Below are positions 27,067 through 35,451 of a DNA stretch of 64,000 bases, piece after piece. Source of the stretch: Paraburkholderia ultramafica. Its GTDB lineage: Bacteria; Pseudomonadota; Gammaproteobacteria; Burkholderiales; Burkholderiaceae. Numbering within the stretch: the first letter of the stretch is position 1; every line of letters begins with the position of its first letter. The stretch spans positions 54,178 through 118,177 of the forward strand of contig NZ_CADIKK010000024.1 in the NCBI RefSeq assembly GCF_902859915.1, given 5' to 3'. Position numbers and translations under genes: made by a program. The notes under the pieces are model-generated. The model ran no database searches. It was not told where the DNA came from and saw only the letters and a program-made list of their open reading frames with translations.

Positions 27067-27318
27067 TTGCAATCAGTTTCAGAAGTGGCCGCCACCGGTA
27101 CGACTCTGGTGCGAGCGCTCCGACCGCTGCTGCGAAACAGGCTGGTCGCCAGCGAGACACAAACGCGGGGCGTGCGCCGCCTGCAGCTGGTTCTCACCGA
27201 TGGCGGTCGCGCGAAGCTGGAGGAGGCCACCGTGCATTGGCGCGCTGTACAAGACGAGTTCGAACGAAAATTCGGACCTTCACAGGCCGAGTTTCTCCGT
27301 CGCGAACTTTTCCGCCGT
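27067..27318 (+). pseudogene. MarR-family regulator, C-terminal fragment
   Basis: The fragment begins within the recognition helix (GTTLVRALRPLLRNRLV), continues through the wing (TRGVRRLQLVLTDGGRAKL) and the C-terminal dimer helix, and stops near FLRREL. The first 50-60 residues of the domain are missing. Immediately after it, in another frame, a fragment of an EmrA-like adaptor begins. The order marR-emrA is a common drug-efflux arrangement, so this may be the collapsed remains of a single emrRAB-type locus. Confidence 0.6.
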
Positions 27319-27567
27319 GCAGCGCAGCGACGCAGCCGTGCTCGCTGCGAAACGAGAACTTGAAGTGCTGAATGCCGAGATTACGGATGCTCAGGCTCGC
27401 GTCGGGACAGCACTGGCCGCCCAGCGAGTGGCCGCATTGAACGTTGAGTACACGACGATCCGCTCGCCAGTCGACGGCTACATCGGAAGCCGGACCGCTC
27501 GGGTAGGCATGTTGGCCAACATCGGGGCTTTGCTACTGACTGTCGTGCCCTCGCAGAGCCGGGCTGA
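27313..27567 (+). pseudogene. EmrA/HlyD membrane-fusion protein fragment
   Basis: The frame reads RSDAAVLAAKRELEVLNAEI, then coiled-coil sequence, then RSPVDGYIGSRTARVGML and LLTVVP. This is the hairpin end and lipoyl/barrel region of an EmrA-type periplasmic adaptor. Both the N-terminal membrane anchor and the C-terminal barrel are missing. No EmrB-like permease follows. Confidence 0.6.
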
Positions 27568-27749
27568 CGACCTGGTCCTTCGCCGTATCGGGACTTAAGC
27601 GGCATGGCTCGAAAGGGTTGCCGATCATTGAGCCGTTCGAGCATAAATCTGCGCGGCGGCGGCATTCATGAGCGCCGCCTGCCTCTCTACACTGACTCCC
27701 ATGCCATACGACATGGCTAACCAATCAACCCAGAGTCCAGGAGTCAGCA

Positions 27750-28286
27750 ATGTCCCGTCTTACTACGATTAGCCCCGAAGCCGCTACCGGCGTGACCGCC
27801 GAAATTTTCTCGCAAATCAAGAAAGCCGCCGGCAAGGTACCGAACGCTTACGCGACGATTGGCACCCACAGCCCGGCCGCCCTCGGTGTCATGTTGTCGC
27901 TGGACGGCGTGATCGGCAGCGGCAGCCTGCCGAAAGCCGATATCGAAGTCATCAAGCTAGCTGTCAGCGAAGCTTCTGGCTGTGATTATTGCGTGGCCGC
28001 CCATACGCTGATGGGCAAGTTCGCCGGTCTGTCGCAGGAAGCGATGAAGCAGGTCCGCGCCGGCGCCGCAACCGGCGACGCCAAGCGCGACGCGCTGGTA
28101 AGTTTCGTCCGCACGCTCGTGAAGACTTCCGGAACGGTTGACTACGCCGAACTGAACGCAGTGCGCGAAGCCGGCTACACGGAACAGCAAGTGATCGAAG
28201 TGTGCCTCGCAGTGGCATCGATCACCTTCTCGAACCTCGTGAACCGGGTGAACGATACGACGCTGGACTTCCCGGCTGTCGCGTAA
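27750..28286 (+). CDS. Carboxymuconolactone decarboxylase/AhpD-like protein
   Basis: 178 residues of the AhpD-like fold with the redox motif SGCDYCVAAHTLMGK (Cys-X-X-Cys followed by His). This arrangement fits alkylhydroperoxidase activity rather than lactone decarboxylation. The ATG is preceded by CCAGGAGTCAGCA. A same-strand AraC regulator lies 560 bases downstream and may control it; such pairs are common, although usually divergent. Confidence 0.85.
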   Translation: MSRLTTISPEAATGVTAEIFSQIKKAAGKVPNAYATIGTHSPAALGVMLSLDGVIGSGSLPKADIEVIKLAVSEASGCDYCVAAHTLMGKFAGLSQEAMKQVRAGAATGDAKRDALVSFVRTLVKTSGTVDYAELNAVREAGYTEQQVIEVCLAVASITFSNLVNRVNDTTLDFPAVA

Positions 28287-28368
28287 GTTTCACCAAGGCA
28301 AGCTCGACCATTGTGGGCACGCTGCTCGCCGTGGTCGAGTTGTATTGGCCACGCCTGCGGCGATCCAC

Positions 28369-28635
28369 TCATCGCAGGATTTCGTCCGGGTCGTACTTTG
28401 CCGGTTCAAATGCGTGAAGCACGGCGCAGTGCAGGTCATGTGCAAGCACGATGCCGCGTGCGCGCACGCGGGTGTGAGCGCCGACCTGCAACAGGCCGTC
28501 GTCGATGAAGCGCGCGTAGCCGGTCAGCTTGTGTTCGGCCGGAATGCCATCTACGCTCTGCAGCACAACGCCCATCAGCCGGTCGCGCTCGCTCTTCACC
28601 CGCCGCATGACCTCACGTCCGTTGACCCGTACCAC
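28369..28635 (-). CDS. Small protein of unknown function
   Basis: An 88-codon frame on the minus strand, in the gap between the AhpD-like and AraC genes, with even composition and a hydrophilic sequence (GYARFIDDGLLQVGAHTRVR). No ribosome site stands out and I do not recognise a family. It may be a real short gene or a fragment of one. Confidence 0.35.
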   Translation of the reverse strand: MVRVNGREVMRRVKSERDRLMGVVLQSVDGIPAEHKLTGYARFIDDGLLQVGAHTRVRARGIVLAHDLHCAVLHAFEPAKYDPDEILR

Positions 28636-28845
28636 GCCGTCGACATGGACACCACGGCCACATCAATTTGAACAGTTTTCACGACTTCCTCGACAGAAGC
28701 ATGCGCAATACGGGGAGGGCAGTACGTTCGCGCAGGATCGCGGACGCTCGGGTAGAATCTTCCTGCTCTCGTTGCAACTACTGCATGTCGAGGTGCTCAC
28801 CGCGCTAACTCTCAACCGGCGCAAGAACCTGCTCAAGCGGCTCAT

Positions 28846-29814
28846 ATGGATCTGCTAAGTCGAGTCCTTTCCCTGATTCCTGTCAGCGGACGTCTGGACG
28901 TGCGTTGCCACTTCGGCGCGCCATGGGCGATCGCGAAAGAGACTGCCGCCGTTCGTGAAATTCCTTATCACGTGCTCCTATCCGGAAGCGCGGTGCTGGA
29001 ATATGGGAACAGCGCGCCTGAAAAGCTGATAGCGGGTGACATAATCGTTTTTCCAGCTGGCGGCGCTCATCGGATTCACGACGGCAGCGGAGAGTCGGCG
29101 ATGCCGCTGAGCGCACGGCAAAATGGGTCGCTCATGGTTGCCGAGAACGAAGGTTCCGGGGCCAACGCCGACATCCTGTGCGGCCGTTTCCTGGTGGGAG
29201 CAGTGCCTGACCGTTTGCTGCGGGACCACCTGCCAGACCGCCTCGTCGTGCGCAGTGCGAATACCGCACTTGGCAACGGGAAAGACGATGAACAATCAGC
29301 GGCGAGCATTGCCGGCACGCGTCTCGGCCGCCTGATCGAACTGCTGAGGGAAGAGGCAGTAGACGAGGGTCCGGGAAGTGAGATGCTGGTGAACCACCTG
29401 TCGGCCGCACTCTTCGCGCTGACTTTGCGCTTTGCAAGCGCAGGGCCGCAGGCGCCGCACGGGCTGCTGGCGCTGGCAGGACGCCCTCGGTTGCAGGCGG
29501 CCGTGTCAGCGATGTTCGAGTCTCCCGAGAAAGACTGGACACTCGATCAGTTTGCGGCGCTCTGCAATATGTCGCGGGCTACCTTCGTACGCCAGTTTCA
29601 GGAAGCGATTGGCCGTTCCGCCACAGACGTGCTGACCGAAGTGCGCATGACGCTCGCTGGCCGTACCCTGTTGCAATCCGGGCTTTCCGTTGCCGAAATT
29701 GGCGAGATGGTTGGCTATCAGTCGGATGCTGCATTCCAGCGTATTTTCAAGCGCCTTATCGGTGTGACGCCAGCGCGTTATCGCGCCACGGGCGGCAACA
29801 CGTCTGCCTCGTAG
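28846..29814 (+). CDS. AraC-family regulator with cupin sensor domain
   Basis: 322 residues. The N-terminal part is a cupin-type sensor (VLLSGSAVLEYGN, AGDIIVFPAGGAHRIHDG) of the kind found in regulators next to oxidoreductase or peroxidase genes. The C-terminal 100 residues carry two AraC helix-turn-helices, WTLDQFAALCNMSRATFVRQ and LSVAEIGEMVGYQSDAAFQR, ending in GVTPARYR. The likely target is the AhpD-like gene upstream, but no operator is recognisable. Confidence 0.9.
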   Translation: MDLLSRVLSLIPVSGRLDVRCHFGAPWAIAKETAAVREIPYHVLLSGSAVLEYGNSAPEKLIAGDIIVFPAGGAHRIHDGSGESAMPLSARQNGSLMVAENEGSGANADILCGRFLVGAVPDRLLRDHLPDRLVVRSANTALGNGKDDEQSAASIAGTRLGRLIELLREEAVDEGPGSEMLVNHLSAALFALTLRFASAGPQAPHGLLALAGRPRLQAAVSAMFESPEKDWTLDQFAALCNMSRATFVRQFQEAIGRSATDVLTEVRMTLAGRTLLQSGLSVAEIGEMVGYQSDAAFQRIFKRLIGVTPARYRATGGNTSAS

Positions 29815-30093
29815 ACGCTTTCGCGCTGTGGATTTTCGGCTTCTTGACCCATCTTCGCAACGGTGTCGAGGTTCTCCCCAGGTCTCGCGGGTGCGCTTGC
29901 GTCCGCACGACGTTCCGGTTTCATTTGACAGACCGCCAGCCGTTATGGTGACGCGCGGAAATTCCAGGCGCGGCTCTACGCATTGAGCCGAACGAGCATC
30001 TTGATGAGACTTCCCGCCATGAACGCGGGTGGGCCGCAATATATAGTTCAGCCATACCGTCGGCGACGACAATCTCTTCAAGGAAGCCACACG

Positions 30094-30258
30094 ATGAAAT
30101 GCACCATTCAGGCTGTTCTCATCGCAGCCTTCCTCAGCGTTGCGCTGCTTGTGCACGTTGCTCAGCACGCAGCTGCTCAAGCCGTCGCTAACGACGGCCG
30201 CTGCGGCCCCACACGTAGCGCACCCAACGTTGCCATCTGCTCTGCTGCGCAGCGGTAG
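30094..30258 (+). CDS. Small exported peptide, possible
   Basis: 54 residues beginning MKCTIQAVLIAAFLSVALLV, a typical signal peptide with cleavage likely after AAAQ, and AGGAA about nine bases upstream of the ATG. The mature part would be only about 25 residues with two cysteines. It overlaps a minus-strand small frame at 30188-30258, so at most one of the two may be fully real. Confidence 0.4.
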   Translation: MKCTIQAVLIAAFLSVALLVHVAQHAAAQAVANDGRCGPTRSAPNVAICSAAQR

Positions 30259-30379
30259 CGTTGCGCGTTGCCTGCTCTTCGCGGTCGCGCTCGACGCTCT
30301 TCTGAACCTGTTCGTGGATCTGGCGCAACGTCAAGCCACCGGGTCCTGTCAGTTTGTCCGGATCGGGTTTGTCTGTCAT
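30188..30379 (-). CDS. Small hydrophilic protein, unknown
   Basis: 63 residues, MTDKPDPDKLTGPGGLTLRQ followed by a strongly charged helix and a tryptophan-rich C-terminus (WQRWVRYVWGR). Composition looks protein-like and the C-terminus could associate with a membrane. No family recognised. Overlaps the possible exported peptide on the other strand. Confidence 0.45.
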   Translation of the reverse strand: MTDKPDPDKLTGPGGLTLRQIHEQVQKSVERDREEQATRNATAAQQSRWQRWVRYVWGRSGRR

Positions 30380-30732
30380 GGAAATGGCCTATTGCTGATG
30401 GGGCGACTTGATCTTGATACATATAGGCAGTCGCGGCAAGCACGCGCAAGCAGTCTACCGATCGGCGCGTAGCGAGTCCGTTCTGCTCGGCGTATTGATA
30501 GTTACGACACAAACCAGACTCCACGAATAGAGACTGGGGCCTCCGCAACCTCGGGCCTCGCCATCGGAAGACAGCACCGTGTTGCAAGCGCATCCATGCC
30601 GGTCGGTTTGACGATCATCTTGTCAAACAGGCTGCACTCATATTCACGATCAACTTCCTCGCTTCAATCCATTAGCGGACGGACGATCGTCATCTCGTTG
30701 TCGGCCTGTGCCGGAACGGTTGCAAGCGCTGC
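30380..30732. other. Intergenic region, no gene seen
   Basis: About 350 bases with no supported frame. It separates two groups of small genes and presumably holds the promoter of the zinc-ribbon/secreted pair that follows. Confidence 0.4.
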
Positions 30733-31011
30733 TTGTTTCAGGCGCAAGATTTGCGGAGAAACGTATCTCGGGTCCATCGTTGTGGGTCGATCCTGAAGAC
30801 GCGCACCATCACCCATGTGCAGTGCCCCTGCGGTCACCGCGGTTCAATTATCGAAAGCTTCGACGTCGAGGCAGTGCCAGATGGCTGGCATTTCAGTTGT
30901 CTGCGCGATCTGAACCACGGCGGTGAGTATGAGGGGCTCGATCCGCTGTTCGCGGATACGACGCCGGCCTGTCCCGCTTGCGGACGATCCTTGGGAAGGA
31001 GACGCAGATGA
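30733..31011 (+). CDS. Small zinc-ribbon-like protein
   Basis: Up to 92 residues. The C-terminal two thirds contain CPCGH near residue 31, a further cysteine in WHFSCL, and CPACGRSL near the end, consistent with a treble zinc-binding fold. The start is uncertain: the frame opens at a TTG at 30733. Its stop overlaps the ATG of the next small gene in ATGA, which suggests translational coupling and supports both genes. Function unknown. Confidence 0.5.
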   Translation: MFQAQDLRRNVSRVHRCGSILKTRTITHVQCPCGHRGSIIESFDVEAVPDGWHFSCLRDLNHGGEYEGLDPLFADTTPACPACGRSLGRRRR

Positions 31012-31295
31012 ATTGCCTTACTAGCTGCCTGACGGCCACTGCGCTGATTACTGCGTTTGCTACCGTGTCCGCACAGAACGCAGTTGCGGACTCCAGGGCT
31101 GGCACAAGCGACGCGGCAGAGTCCGGGCAACAAAATAGCCGGAGCGATGGCTCAGTCCGCGCCCCGCGCTCCGCATCCACTGCCCAGGGGCGAGTGGTCG
31201 AAGACCGTAGCGGTCGAGGTGCGGGCGTGCCGAGCGAGCAGGGAACCATGCGCGGAGGGCCGGAGAATCCGAGCGGGCTAAAGAAACCCGACTAG
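31008..31295 (+). CDS. Small secreted protein
   Basis: 95 residues with a signal peptide (MNCLTSCLTATALITAFATV, cleavage after NAVA) and a low-complexity hydrophilic mature part rich in Ser, Gly and Arg. AAGGAG is eight bases before the ATG. It overlaps the stop of the zinc-ribbon gene. No family recognised. Confidence 0.55.
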   Translation: MNCLTSCLTATALITAFATVSAQNAVADSRAGTSDAAESGQQNSRSDGSVRAPRSASTAQGRVVEDRSGRGAGVPSEQGTMRGGPENPSGLKKPD

Positions 31296-31653
31296 CTCGC
31301 CGGCACGCCTGAAGGAACGAAACGCATTGCTGGGTGCGTCTGAGGACACAGCAGCGACGATGAACGCTCATACCGCCTTGTGAACCAGCTTCCGCACGCT
31401 GCCGCCTACCCATGCGGCTCCGTTCGGCTAGAGCTGCTACCCCTCGTAGCACACCCGTTTGCGAGTACGACAGTCAGGGCAAGAGCAGGGACAGAAATGT
31501 GCGCATGCCAATGGCAGGCGTTTCGTATCCATCCCGGTCTCGGGGGGCGAAAGGCGGCAAGTGCACCTGCAAAAAGGAACAGATAGAGCACCCGTCTCGC
31601 GAACGCAGCACCTAAACTGTAAGCATGGTTGCGACTCGACAGAGGAGGAAGCC
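31296..31653. other. Intergenic region, no gene seen
   Basis: About 360 bases. Both strands carry open frames because of base composition, but none has a recognisable domain or a good ribosome site, and they overlap one another. Some of the sequence on the minus strand is cysteine-rich but not convincing. Confidence 0.35.
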
Positions 31654-31812
31654 ATGGCCGAATCAATTTCGGGAGTGATGCTGGGAGTGATCGTTCTGAT
31701 CATGGCTGTGATCCTGGTGGCGGAGCACTACAGACGTGAACATCGTAGGCGCCGCCAACTCCGTTGGCTGGACACCCATCCGATGCGGGACTGGTTGCAC
31801 CGTAGGCCTTGA
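31654..31812 (+). CDS. Small single-pass membrane protein
   Basis: 52 residues: MAESISGVMLGVIVLIMAVI forms one membrane helix, followed by a strongly basic cytoplasmic tail (EHYRREHRRRRQLR). GGAGGAA lies just upstream of the ATG, which is strong support for translation. Function unknown; small bitopic proteins of this type often regulate larger membrane complexes. Confidence 0.55.
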   Translation: MAESISGVMLGVIVLIMAVILVAEHYRREHRRRRQLRWLDTHPMRDWLHRRP

Positions 31813-32317
31813 TGAATACGGACGGGGCTGGAGTGCACAGTAGTTGCGGCAGTGCCTGCAAATTGTGATGACCTTCGAGTTGTTGCGCTCGGGTCGCGGC
31901 CGCGCACACGCATTTTGCTCTGACAAAAGCGTCGGGGATTTGGCATTGGACGCGAAAATAACCGCTGCCAATCGGCATTCTCGACGTCAAGGCGCCGGTG
32001 AGAACGTGGATACGAGCGCGAGTTCAGGTGCGGCAGGAGTGCCGCAGGTTGATCATCGTATAGGCGAGCGTTTTCAACCCATAGTGCAACTGGCAGATGG
32101 AGCGTTGCGGGCAGATGCCGGGCGGGAACGCCGGCCGCAAAGCAGGCCATCAAGCAGCCTGCAGAGACCGCTCTGGCAACCCCGAACCAACGTGCCAGGC
32201 TTGTAAAGTTACACGGGCACTGCGGCGGGCCGCATGAGATCGTCCGTTTCCTGGCCGATCCCGCATTCTGGTCAGTCCAGTCCGTTGGCCGGTGCCTCCA
32301 TCGAGTCTGCAAACGAT
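31813..32317. other. Intergenic region upstream of the REC-flavoprotein operon
   Basis: About 500 bases without a supported gene. It should hold the promoter of the three-gene operon starting at 32318. I see no clear sigma-70 or sigma-54 box and no obvious FNR-type site. Confidence 0.4.
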
Positions 32318-33979
32318 ATGGACAAGCCCGTCATCGTCGCGGTCGACGACGACCCTGAAGTGATCGACGCGGTCGCCCGCGACTTGCGGCTCGGGTACGG
32401 CGAGCACTATCAGATCGTGCGTGCCGGGTCGGGGCAGGCAGCGCTCGAAGCGGCCCATCAGCTGCGGTTGCAGAACCGCCCGGTTGCGTTGTTCCTGGTC
32501 GACCAGCGCATGCCGCAAATGAGCGGTATCGAGTTCCTCGAGCAGGCGATCGCGCTGTTCCCCGAAGCGAAGCGGGTGCTGCTGACGGCGTACGCCGACA
32601 CGGATGTCGCGATCCGCGCGATCAACAAGGTAAGGCTCGACTATTACCTGCTGAAGCCCTGGCATCCGCCTGAACTCAGCTTCTACCCGGTGCTCGACGA
32701 TCTGCTCGAGGCCTGGCAGGCCGCGTGGCGCGCAAGCTTCAAGGGGATCCGCCTGATCGACAATCGCTGGTCGCCGCAAGGCCACCAGTTGCGCGATTTT
32801 ATGGCGCGCAACCATATTCCATACAAATGGCTGGACGTGGCGAGCGGTGGCGAGGCGGACGTATTGCTGAGTTCGCTCGATGCCGCCGCGAGTCAGCTTC
32901 CAGTGCTGATTTTCGAGGACGGCTCGACGCTGTGCCGCCCGACGATTGCGCAGATCGCCGACAAAGTGGGGCTCGTCACCCATTCGACCACACCCTTTTA
33001 CGACCTGCTGATCGTGGGAGGCGGACCGGCGGGGCTGGCCGCTGCCGTGTACGGTGCGTCGGAGGGCTTGAAGTCGGCCATCATCGAGCACGAAGCGCCG
33101 GGCGGACAGGCGGGCACCACCTCCCGCATCGAGAACTACCTCGGGTTCCCGTCCGGGGTGAGCGGCGCGGAGTTGTCGCGGCGTGCGCTCACCCAGGCGA
33201 GGCGTTTCGGCGCCGAGATCATCCTGACCCAACGGGCGGTCGGCACGCGGGTGGAAGGCCCGTACAAGTTCGTAACCCTGTCCGACGGCTCGCAGGTGAG
33301 CTGCCATGCGCTCGTGGTGGCGAGCGGCGTGGCGTACCGGAAGCTGGACGCACCCGGCGTGGAGCGCCTTACCGGAGCGGGTGTCTACTATGGTGCGGCG
33401 ATTACCGAAGCCGTCTGTTGCGCGAATCAGGATCTCTATGTGGTCGGCGCGAGCAATTCGGCCGGCCAGGCCGCGATGTTCCTCTGCAAGTATGCGCGCA
33501 AGGTGGTGATCGTGTGCCGTGGCGCTTCGCTCAGTGCCGGCGTCTCGCGCTACCTGATCGATGAGATCGACGAGACGCCGAACGTCAGTGTGCTCCCTCA
33601 CACCATGGTGGCCAGCGTCGACGGGCAAGGTCATCTGTCGGAAATTACGCTGCGCGATGTCAACTCCGGCGCGCTCGAGGTTGTCCCGGCCGGCGCACTG
33701 TTCGTCTGCATCGGTGCCGAGCCTTGCACAGAATGGCTCAGCAATGTCGTCGAGCGCGACGACTACGGCTTCGTGGTGACCGGCCGCGCATTGCTCACGG
33801 ACGGCAAGCGCCCGACGGGCTGGCCACTGGCTCGCGACCCCTTCCTGCTGGAGACGAGCGTGCCCGGCATCTTCGCGGCGGGCGACGTGCGCGCCGGCTC
33901 GATCAAGCGGGTCGCGGCAGCCGTGGGCGAAGGCTCGACCACGGTGCATCTGGTGCATCAATACCTGGCCACCTTATGA
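32318..33979 (+). CDS. Receiver domain fused to thioredoxin-reductase-like flavoprotein
   Basis: 553 residues. Residues 1-130 are a response-regulator receiver with acidic DDD (10-12), phospho-acceptor Asp62 in LVDQRMP and Lys113 in LLKPW. Residues 145-225 look like a glutaredoxin fold without the CPYC pair (NRWSPQG at the expected place). Residues 228-553 are a thioredoxin-reductase-like module with FAD-binding GGGPAGLAAA and a second Rossmann motif VVGASNSAGQ; the redox CATC is replaced by GAAI (359-362). It could be an NAD(P)H-dependent flavoprotein switched by phosphorylation. The stop overlaps the start of a histidine kinase gene. The same domain order occurs in stress islands of related bacteria. 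Confidence 0.85.
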   Translation: MDKPVIVAVDDDPEVIDAVARDLRLGYGEHYQIVRAGSGQAALEAAHQLRLQNRPVALFLVDQRMPQMSGIEFLEQAIALFPEAKRVLLTAYADTDVAIRAINKVRLDYYLLKPWHPPELSFYPVLDDLLEAWQAAWRASFKGIRLIDNRWSPQGHQLRDFMARNHIPYKWLDVASGGEADVLLSSLDAAASQLPVLIFEDGSTLCRPTIAQIADKVGLVTHSTTPFYDLLIVGGGPAGLAAAVYGASEGLKSAIIEHEAPGGQAGTTSRIENYLGFPSGVSGAELSRRALTQARRFGAEIILTQRAVGTRVEGPYKFVTLSDGSQVSCHALVVASGVAYRKLDAPGVERLTGAGVYYGAAITEAVCCANQDLYVVGASNSAGQAAMFLCKYARKVVIVCRGASLSAGVSRYLIDEIDETPNVSVLPHTMVASVDGQGHLSEITLRDVNSGALEVVPAGALFVCIGAEPCTEWLSNVVERDDYGFVVTGRALLTDGKRPTGWPLARDPFLLETSVPGIFAAGDVRAGSIKRVAAAVGEGSTTVHLVHQYLATL

Positions 33980-35376
33980 TCGACTTTGACAAACTGCGCG
34001 CGCTGCCGCTCTTCACGGACCTGTCGGACGAACGTTTGCGGTGGCTCGCCGAACACCTGACGGAAATCCATGTAAAAGCGGGCGACGTCCTCGTTCGCGA
34101 GGGCGAAACGAAGCCTGTCTTTTTCCTCGTGCTGGAAGGAGAGTGCCTGGCTACGACGTCATCCGTTGCCAGGCAGATTCCCACTAACCGTTTCGTCGCG
34201 CCAAGCTTCTTTGGGGGCGCATCGCTGCTCGCGGGCAGGCCTTCTCCGGGCACGCTGACCGCCGCGACTGACAGCCACCTGGCCCTGCTTCCAGAACACG
34301 CGTTCCGGGAACTGCTGCGGGCCTCCGAGACTTTCAGCCGGGTCATTTTCCGTAGCACCCTCGATCGTCTCACCTCCCTCGAGGCGACCGTGCGCAATCG
34401 GGAGAAACTGGCCGCATTGGGCACGCTCGCAGCCGGCCTCGCGCATGAGCTCAACAATCCGTCCGCGGCGGTGGCGCGCACGGCGGACTGCGCGGTCGCC
34501 ACCCTCGCGATACTGAAGGATGCGGCGGTCGCGCTCGGCCACAGCGCCATTCCCTCCGAAGCGATGAGCGCCCTCGACAGCCTGGGCGCGCGCAAAGGTC
34601 AGAGCAGCGGCATCGCCGCAAACGCGTTGCAACTGAGCGCGGCCGAAGACGCCCTACATGAGTGGCTAGGCAAGCGCGGAGTCGAGCAGCCATGGCTGAT
34701 GGCCCCCTGCCTCGCGCGAATCGGGATCACACCCGCGGACCTCGAGCCGATTGCGGGCTGCCTGAGCGACGAACAGTTTGTGGCGAGCATCCGGTGGCTC
34801 GCAGCGACGCTGGAACTGCGCTCGCTGGTCGAGGAAACAAGGCGCGGCGCGGTGCGCATCTCCGAGATTGTCAAGGCGATGAAGTCTTACGCGTACATGG
34901 ACCAGGCTCCCCAGCAGGCGGTCGATCTCCATGACGGCATCGACGATACCCTTACCATCATGCACCACCGGCTCAAGCACGGTGTTACCGTGCGCAGGGA
35001 ATACGACCGCAGCCTGCCGCACCTCGTGGTGCATGGCAGCGAGCTCAACCAGGTATGGACCAACCTGATCGACAACGCCATCGACGCGATGGAGGACAAG
35101 GGTGAGATCGTCATCCGCACGAGCCGCGACGCGAACGATGCCGTGATCGAAATCACCGACAACGGACCCGGAATTGCACCGGAAGTAATGCCGCATCTGT
35201 TCGAGCCGTTTTTCACCACCAAACCGCTGGGTCAGGGCACGGGGCTGGGTCTCGACCTCTCGTACCAGACCGTGGTGCAAAGACATGGTGGAGAAATTCG
35301 CGTCGAATCGCGTCCGGGCCGCACGACGTTTCAGGTTCGCCTGCCACTTGCGCCGCGAGCGCCGGCGAGCGGATAG
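33976..35376 (+). CDS. Histidine kinase with N-terminal cyclic-nucleotide-binding domain (first)
   Basis: 466 residues, cytoplasmic. Residues 8-130 are a CRP-like cNMP-binding domain (AGDVLVREGETKPVFFLVLEG). The dimerisation helix carries phospho-acceptor His157 in AAGLAHELNNP, followed by a helical insert and an HATPase domain with N-box NLIDNAIDAM, DNGPGIAP and GQGTGLGLDL. The ATG overlaps the flavoprotein stop in ATGA, which argues that the receiver domain upstream is its partner. Whether the sensor part binds a nucleotide or has been repurposed is not visible: the usual phosphate-binding RxxS motif is not clear. Confidence 0.9.
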   Translation: MIDFDKLRALPLFTDLSDERLRWLAEHLTEIHVKAGDVLVREGETKPVFFLVLEGECLATTSSVARQIPTNRFVAPSFFGGASLLAGRPSPGTLTAATDSHLALLPEHAFRELLRASETFSRVIFRSTLDRLTSLEATVRNREKLAALGTLAAGLAHELNNPSAAVARTADCAVATLAILKDAAVALGHSAIPSEAMSALDSLGARKGQSSGIAANALQLSAAEDALHEWLGKRGVEQPWLMAPCLARIGITPADLEPIAGCLSDEQFVASIRWLAATLELRSLVEETRRGAVRISEIVKAMKSYAYMDQAPQQAVDLHDGIDDTLTIMHHRLKHGVTVRREYDRSLPHLVVHGSELNQVWTNLIDNAIDAMEDKGEIVIRTSRDANDAVIEITDNGPGIAPEVMPHLFEPFFTTKPLGQGTGLGLDLSYQTVVQRHGGEIRVESRPGRTTFQVRLPLAPRAPASG

Positions 35377-35451
35377 TCCTGTAGCCAGGCGGCCGGGCGA
35401 CGGCGGCGCCCGTCTTCCGGGTGCGCGTTTTCGCCGGGGAGGGGGCCAACC

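Noticed and set aside
32150..33961. 603-codon minus-strand open frame opposite the REC-flavoprotein
   Set aside because: The plus-strand protein has clear domains; the minus frame has histidine- and arginine-rich composition typical of antisense shadows.
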